The notes under the pieces were generated by a model. The model worked only from the letters and a program-made list of their open reading frames with translations, was not told the origin of the DNA and searched no databases. From contig JAUVZY010000001.1 of the NCBI GenBank assembly GCA_030602315.1, forward strand, positions 186,001 through 250,000: 64,000 nt of DNA, given 5' to 3'. The translations under genes and the position numbers were made by a program. This document shows positions 56,060-64,000 of the stretch, one piece after another (positions within the stretch are counted from its first letter, which is position 1; every line of letters begins with the position of its first letter). The stretch comes from Pseudomonadaceae bacterium (GTDB lineage: Bacteria; Pseudomonadota; Gammaproteobacteria; Pseudomonadales; Pseudomonadaceae).

Positions 56060-58093
56060 TCAGCCGTCGATGCCGAACACCTTGAACAGGAAGGCGTACT
56101 CCAGCGCCACGTCGCGCAGCGCCTGATAGCGTCCGCTCATGCCGCCGTGCCCGGCGCCGAACTCGGTCTTGAGCAGCAGCAGCGCGTCGTTGCTGCGGGT
56201 GGCGCGCAACCGGGCCACCCACTTGGCCGCTTCCCAGTACTGCACGCGGCTGTCGTGGTAGCCGGCCACCACCAGCAGTGGCGGATAGGCCTGGGCGCGC
56301 ACATTCTCGTAAGGCGCGTAGGAACGGATGCGGTCGCTCACCTCGGGGTGGTTGGGGTCGCCCCACTCGTCGTACTCGGTCACGGTCAGCGGCAGCTCGG
56401 GGTTGAGCATGGTGTTGAGCACATCGACGAAGGGCACCTCGGCGATGGCCGCGCCGAACAGTTCCGGGCGCTTGTTGAGCACCGCGCCGATCAGCAGGCC
56501 GCCGGCGCTGCCGCCGCTGATGGCCATGCGCTCGGCGCTGGTGTAGCCGTCGGCGATCAGCGTTTCGGCGCAGGCGATGAAGTCGTCGAAGGTGTTGGTC
56601 TTGTGCTCGAGCTTGCCGGCGCGATACCAGGCTTCGCCCATGTCGCCGCCGCCGCGCACATGGGCGATGGCGAACAGAAAGCCGCGGTCGAGCAACGACA
56701 GCCGCGCATGGGAGAACCACGGATCGAGGGCATGGCCGTAGGCACCGTAGCCGTAGAGGTACAGCGGCGCCGGCTGGCCGAAGGTCTCGCGGCGGCCGAC
56801 CAGGCTGATCGGCACGCGGGTGCCGTCGGCGGCGGTGGCCCACAGGCGCACGCTCTGGTAGGCATCGGCGTCGAACACGCCTTCCACCGGGGTTTCCTTG
56901 AGGACTTTCTGGCTGCCGTCGGCAAGGTTCAGCTCGCGCACCTGCGCCGGGCGATTGAGCGATTCGTAGCGCAGGCGGATCACCGGGCTGTCGAATTCCA
57001 GGGTGTTCTGCACGTGCAGGCTGTACACCGCATCGGGCAGTTGCAGGCGGTAGGGCGCGGCCCCTTCGGGGCGCACTTCGATCAGCGCCAGGGCGCCTTC
57101 GCGCAGCGAGAGGGTGATGGCGCCGGCGTTGAGGCTGACCTCTTCGAGCATCACCTGTTCGTTGTGGGCGATCAGCTCCTGCCAGTGGGCGCGCTGGGGT
57201 TGGTCCTGTGGCGCGTGATAGAGGGCGAAGTTGATGCCGGTCTGGTTGCTGCGGATGAACCAGCGCCAGTCGCCTTCGTGGCGGCCGTGGTCGGGGAAGT
57301 ATTCGTGGCCTTCCTCGCGCGGGGCGAGGCAGCGCCAGGCGCCTTCGGGCTGGTCGGCCGGCAGCACCCAGGCTTCGCTGGTGGTCTTGCTATGGCTGAT
57401 GATGACCAGCTGGCGCTCGGAGCTGGCGCGGTAGCAGTGCACGAAGAAGCGCCCGTCCTCGTCGCGGAACACTTCCTCGCTGCCTGCCGTGCCCAGGCGA
57501 TGGCGCAGGATGCGCCAGGGGCGGTGGGTGTCGTCCAGCTCGCCGTAGAACAGCGTCTGGTTGTCGTTGGCCCAGGTCATGCTGCCGTCGCAGTCGTCGA
57601 AGGGCAGCTCGGTCACCTCGCCAGTGGCCAGGTCCTTGACGTACAGGCGGTAGATCTCGTCGCCCACCGTGTCGGTGCTGTAGGCGAGCTTGTTCTGGTC
57701 GGGGCTCAAGCTGAAGGCGCCGAGGGCGAAGAAGCCGCCACCGGCCAGCGCGTTGGGGTCGAGCAGCAGCTCCTCGGCCGCTTCGTCGACGTTCAGCGAG
57801 CCATCGGCCGGGCGCGGGCAGCGGTAGTGGCGCGGGTACTCGTCGCCGGCGGTGGTGCGCCGGTAGTACAGCCACGGGCCCCAGGGCGAGGGCAGCGACA
57901 GGTCGGTCTCGCGGATGCGGCCCTTGATCTCCTGGAACAGCGCCTCGCGCCGCTCGGTCTGATCGGCGAGCGCCGCGTCCAGATAGGCATTCTCGGCCTT
58001 CAAGTAATCCAGCACTTCGGGCGCGTCCCGGGTTTCCAGCCAGCGATACGGGTCTTGGCCTTCTTCGGCGCGGGCGATGGGGGCGTCGAGCAT
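56060..58093 (-). CDS. Oligopeptidase B (S9 family)
   Basis: 677 residues. N-terminal beta-propeller (DPYRWLETRDAPEVLDYL start), C-terminal alpha/beta hydrolase with catalytic Ser in GGSAGGLL, Asp in VVAGYHDSRV and His in FGAGHGG. Cleaves short peptides after Lys/Arg in the cytoplasm. The frame runs further upstream, but the ATG at 58093 (MLDAPIARAEE) is the natural start. Divergent from fadB. Confidence 0.93.
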   Translation of the reverse strand: MLDAPIARAEEGQDPYRWLETRDAPEVLDYLKAENAYLDAALADQTERREALFQEIKGRIRETDLSLPSPWGPWLYYRRTTAGDEYPRHYRCPRPADGSLNVDEAAEELLLDPNALAGGGFFALGAFSLSPDQNKLAYSTDTVGDEIYRLYVKDLATGEVTELPFDDCDGSMTWANDNQTLFYGELDDTHRPWRILRHRLGTAGSEEVFRDEDGRFFVHCYRASSERQLVIISHSKTTSEAWVLPADQPEGAWRCLAPREEGHEYFPDHGRHEGDWRWFIRSNQTGINFALYHAPQDQPQRAHWQELIAHNEQVMLEEVSLNAGAITLSLREGALALIEVRPEGAAPYRLQLPDAVYSLHVQNTLEFDSPVIRLRYESLNRPAQVRELNLADGSQKVLKETPVEGVFDADAYQSVRLWATAADGTRVPISLVGRRETFGQPAPLYLYGYGAYGHALDPWFSHARLSLLDRGFLFAIAHVRGGGDMGEAWYRAGKLEHKTNTFDDFIACAETLIADGYTSAERMAISGGSAGGLLIGAVLNKRPELFGAAIAEVPFVDVLNTMLNPELPLTVTEYDEWGDPNHPEVSDRIRSYAPYENVRAQAYPPLLVVAGYHDSRVQYWEAAKWVARLRATRSNDALLLLKTEFGAGHGGMSGRYQALRDVALEYAFLFKVFGIDG

Positions 58094-58316
58094 GCGGTAC
58101 TCCAGGGCGAGGAACGAACAGGCGCGCAGTGTACGGCTGGCAGCCGCGCTTTGCCCATTGACGCCGGCATCGGATGGCCGTTCCACGGCACGCGCTGTGC
58201 CGGCGGCTATGCTTGGGCGAGAGCGGCCGGCGGCGAGAGGTCGGATTGACAGGCCACCCGCTCTTCTTTGAAGGTGTCCGCCACCTCGCCATCCAAGCAG
58301 ATCTGGAGATCCGTCG

Positions 58317-61650
<3,334 letters not shown>

Positions 61651-61664
61651 GCAAAGGAGCAGCC

Positions 61665-61901
61665 ATGACCGTACAACCCGGCCGTTACCGGCACTACAAG
61701 GGGCCGGAGTACCGCGTCTATGCGGTCGTCCGGCATTCGGAAACCGAAGAGGAGCTGGTGTTCTACCAGGCCCTCTACGGCGAGTTCGGCCTGTGGGTGC
61801 GGCCGCTGTCGATGTTCACCGAGACGGTGGAACTGGATGGCGAAGTGGTGCCGCGCTTTGCCCTGATCGAGGCCGAGCCCAGCCTGTTTTCCCGGGGTTG
61901 A
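61665..61901 (+). CDS. DUF1653 family protein
   Basis: 78 residues: GRYRHYKGPEYRVYAVVRHSETEEELVFYQALYG, then LWVRPLSMFTETVE, the DUF1653 pattern. AAGGAG lies six bases before the ATG at 61665; an ATG inside the fadA stop (61647) has no site. The function is unknown. It separates fadA from topA, as in other pseudomonads. Confidence 0.88.
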   Translation: MTVQPGRYRHYKGPEYRVYAVVRHSETEEELVFYQALYGEFGLWVRPLSMFTETVELDGEVVPRFALIEAEPSLFSRG

Positions 61902-61926
61902 GCCGGCCGGCGCGCCCGATGTCGGC

Positions 61927-61955
61927 TTGACCGCTTCCGGGCGCCACTATATATA
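61927..61955 (+). promoter_or_regulatory. Sigma-70 promoter of topA
   Basis: TTGACC-N17-TATATA, five of six -35 matches, four of six in the -10. Transcription would start near 61962, about 50 bases before topA. Confidence 0.7.
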
Positions 61956-62010
61956 GCGGGGCTTTTGGGCATCCGCGCCCATCCTTTCAGATTCAGGAAT
62001 TTTCCAATCC

Positions 62011-64000
62011 ATGGGTAAATCGCTGGTCATCGTGGAGTCACCGGCCAAGGCCAAGACCATCAACAAGTACCTGGGCAACCAGTACGTGGTGAAGTCGAGT
62101 ATCGGCCATATCCGCGACCTTCCCACCAGCGGCTCGACCGCCAAGGAGCCGGCCAAGCGCGGCAAGGCCAGCGCCGAAAGCGCCGCCCTGTCGCCCAAGG
62201 AAAAGGCCAAGCGCCAGCTGTTCGCGCGCATGGGCGTCGACCCGGAGCACGGCTGGAAGGCCCAGTACGAGATCCTGCCCGGCAAGGAAAAGGTGATCGA
62301 CGAGCTGCGCCGCCTGGCCAAGGAAGCCGACACCATCTATCTCGCAACCGACTTGGACCGCGAAGGGGAGGCCATCGCCTGGCACCTGCGCGAGGCCATC
62401 GGCGGCGACGATTCGCGCTACAAGCGCGTGGTGTTCAACGAGATCACCAAGAAGGCCATCCAGGAGGCCTTCTCCCAGCCCGGCGAGCTGGACATCAACC
62501 GCGTCAACGCCCAGCAGGCGCGGCGCTTCCTCGACCGCGTGGTTGGCTACATGGTCTCGCCGCTGCTCTGGCAGAAGATCGCCCGCGGCCTGTCCGCCGG
62601 CCGCGTGCAGTCGGTGGCGGTGAAGCTGGTGGTCGAGCGCGAGCGCGAGATCCGCGCCTTCGTGCCCGAGGAATACTGGGAAGTCCACGCCGACCTCGGC
62701 ACTGCGCGCGGCGACAGCGCCCGCTTCGAAGTCGCCCGCCAGAACGGCGAGGCCTTCAAGCCGCTGAACAAGGCGCAGGCCGACGCTGCGCTGGCCAAGC
62801 TCAAGGCCTCCAGCTATTCGGTGGTCAAGCGCGAAGACAAGCCCACCAGCAGCAAGCCGTCCGCGCCGTTCATCACCTCGACCCTGCAGCAGGCGGCGAG
62901 CAACCGCCTCGGCTTCGGCGTGAAGAAGACCATGATGATGGCCCAGCGCCTGTACGAGGCCGGCTACATCACCTACATGCGTACTGACTCCACCAACCTC
63001 TCGGCCGATGCGCTGGGCATGGTGCGTGGCTTCATCGAGGACGAGTTCGGCACCCGCTACCTGCCGGAGAAACCCAATTTCTACGCCAGCAAGGAAGGCG
63101 CCCAGGAGGCCCACGAGGCGATCCGCCCCTCCGACGTGCGCGTGCGTCCGGCGCAGCTGTCGGGCATGGAGCGCGATGCTGAGCGCCTCTACGACCTGAT
63201 CTGGCGCCAGTTCGTCGCCTGCCAGATGCCGCCGGCCGAGTACCTGTCCACCACCGTCAGCGTCGCGGCCGGCGAGTTCGAGCTGCGCGCCAAGGGCCGC
63301 ATCCTGAAGTTCGACGGCTACACCAAGGTGCTGCCGCAGCAGAGCAAGTCCGGCGAGGATGACGTGCTGCCGGAAATGAAACAGGGCGAGGCGATGACGC
63401 TGCTCAAGCTCGATCCGAGCCAGCACTTCACCAAGCCGCCGGCGCGCTTCTCCGAAGCCAGCCTGGTCAAGGAAATGGAAAAGCGCGGCATCGGCCGGCC
63501 GTCCACCTACGCCGCGATCATCTCCACCATCCAGGAGCGCGGTTACGTCTCGCTGCACAACCGCCGCTTCTACGCCGAGAAGATGGGCGAGATCGTCACC
63601 GAGCGTCTCTCCGAAAGCTTCAACAACCTGATGGACTACGGCTTCACCGCCGGCATGGAAGAGCACCTGGACGACGTGGCGCAGGGCGAGCGCGACTGGA
63701 AGCACCTGCTCGACGAGTTCTACGGCGACTTCAAGCAGAAGCTGGAAACCGCCTCGGACTCCACCGAAAAGGGCATGCGCGCCAACCAGCCGACGCTGAC
63801 CGACATCCCGTGCAAGGTCTGCGGCCGGCCGATGATGATTCGCACCGCCTCCACCGGCGTGTTCCTCGGCTGCTCGGGCTACAGCCTGCCGCCCAAGGAG
63901 CGCTGCAAGTCCACCATCAACCTGATTCCGGGCGACGAGATCGCCGGGGACGACGAGGGCGAGTCCGAATCCCGCGTGCTGCTGGGCAAGCGCCGTTGCC
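62011..64000 (+). CDS. topA: DNA topoisomerase I (3' end outside window)
   Basis: About 663 residues are present and the frame is open to the edge. N-terminal TOPRIM ([36 protein letters not shown]), then the core with the active-site Tyr in [13 protein letters not shown] and the [17 protein letters not shown] region. The first zinc-finger Cys pair (CKVCGRP) is reached near the edge. Relaxes negative supercoils. Full length is expected near 865 residues. Confidence 0.96.
   Translation, partial: MGKSLVIVESPAKAKTINKYLGNQYVVKSSIGHIRDLPTSGSTAKEPAKRGKASAESAALSPKEKAKRQLFARMGVDPEHGWKAQYEILPGKEKVIDELRRLAKEADTIYLATDLDREGEAIAWHLREAIGGDDSRYKRVVFNEITKKAIQEAFSQPGELDINRVNAQQARRFLDRVVGYMVSPLLWQKIARGLSAGRVQSVAVKLVVEREREIRAFVPEEYWEVHADLGTARGDSARFEVARQNGEAFKPLNKAQADAALAKLKASSYSVVKREDKPTSSKPSAPFITSTLQQAASNRLGFGVKKTMMMAQRLYEAGYITYMRTDSTNLSADALGMVRGFIEDEFGTRYLPEKPNFYASKEGAQEAHEAIRPSDVRVRPAQLSGMERDAERLYDLIWRQFVACQMPPAEYLSTTVSVAAGEFELRAKGRILKFDGYTKVLPQQSKSGEDDVLPEMKQGEAMTLLKLDPSQHFTKPPARFSEASLVKEMEKRGIGRPSTYAAIISTIQERGYVSLHNRRFYAEKMGEIVTERLSESFNNLMDYGFTAGMEEHLDDVAQGERDWKHLLDEFYGDFKQKLETASDSTEKGMRANQPTLTDIPCKVCGRPMMIRTASTGVFLGCSGYSLPPKERCKSTINLIPGDEIAGDDEGESESRVLLGKRRC

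Noticed and set aside
58246-58274. Promoter for fadB based on a perfect TTGACA
   Set aside because: No acceptable -10 at 16-18 bases; the sequence there is TGAAGG.

Overview
The window is a dense stretch of high-GC gammaproteobacterial chromosome. Protein content, gene order and motor type (MotC/MotD, FleN, FleQ/FleS/FleR, ParC/ParP-like chemotaxis placement genes, OprD porin, NAGGN osmolyte genes) point to Pseudomonas in the broad sense, most likely the P. stutzeri (Stutzerimonas) group; the species call is inference. Both edges cut genes: flhF lacks its N-terminus and topA lacks its C-terminus. I see no phage, transposase, integrase or CRISPR array.

1-13.6 kb: motility and chemotaxis. flhF, fleN and fliA (flagellar number and sigma-28) lead into cheY-cheZ-cheA-cheB, the second stator pair motC-motD, a ParA-like ATPase (parC type), a CheW-like protein (parP type), cheW and a DUF2802 gene. 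A small exported rhodanese follows. On the opposite strand lie a FliK-like protein and a stand-alone FlhB C-terminal domain. A sigma-28 promoter sits directly before the parP-like gene. CheA carries a repeated acidic/hydrophobic motif that resembles the CheY-binding tail of CheZ.

13.6-21.2 kb: the complete ccmABCDEFGHI cytochrome c maturation operon, packed with start/stop overlaps, preceded by a good -10 box and followed by a proline-rich lipoprotein.

21.2-26.1 kb: a detached flagellar regulatory block, fliT-fleQ-fleS-fleR. It has a sigma-28 promoter before fliT and a sigma-54 promoter before fleSR, but no flagellin/cap genes upstream and no fliE-fliJ downstream.

26-43 kb: metabolism and stress. 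A MarR regulator is divergent from a PLP aminotransferase. The N-acetylglutaminylglutamine amide (NAGGN) osmolyte locus consists of an asparagine-synthetase-like amidotransferase, a GNAT/ATP-grasp synthetase and an M42 peptidase, with a divergent MarR gene behind a perfect 16-bp palindrome. Next come a CsoR-family repressor with an unusual ligand pattern paired with a c-type heme protein, then mnmC, polyphosphate:AMP phosphotransferase, fumC, a DUF2059 protein, bolA, a DsbA-family protein and an ABC exporter.

43-53.7 kb: a TorF-like porin with a candidate sigma-54/IHF/NtrC regulatory region, a membrane hydrolase, an MFS transporter, an MscS channel, and a compact uptake/catabolic module (LysR, M20 amidohydrolase, MHS-type MFS transporter, OprD porin). 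A tRNA-Ser(GGA) gene follows.

53.7-64 kb: an ArgD/AruC-type aminotransferase with a His/Cys-tailed small protein, a YgaP-like membrane protein, oligopeptidase B, fadB-fadA, a DUF1653 gene and topA with a clear sigma-70 promoter.
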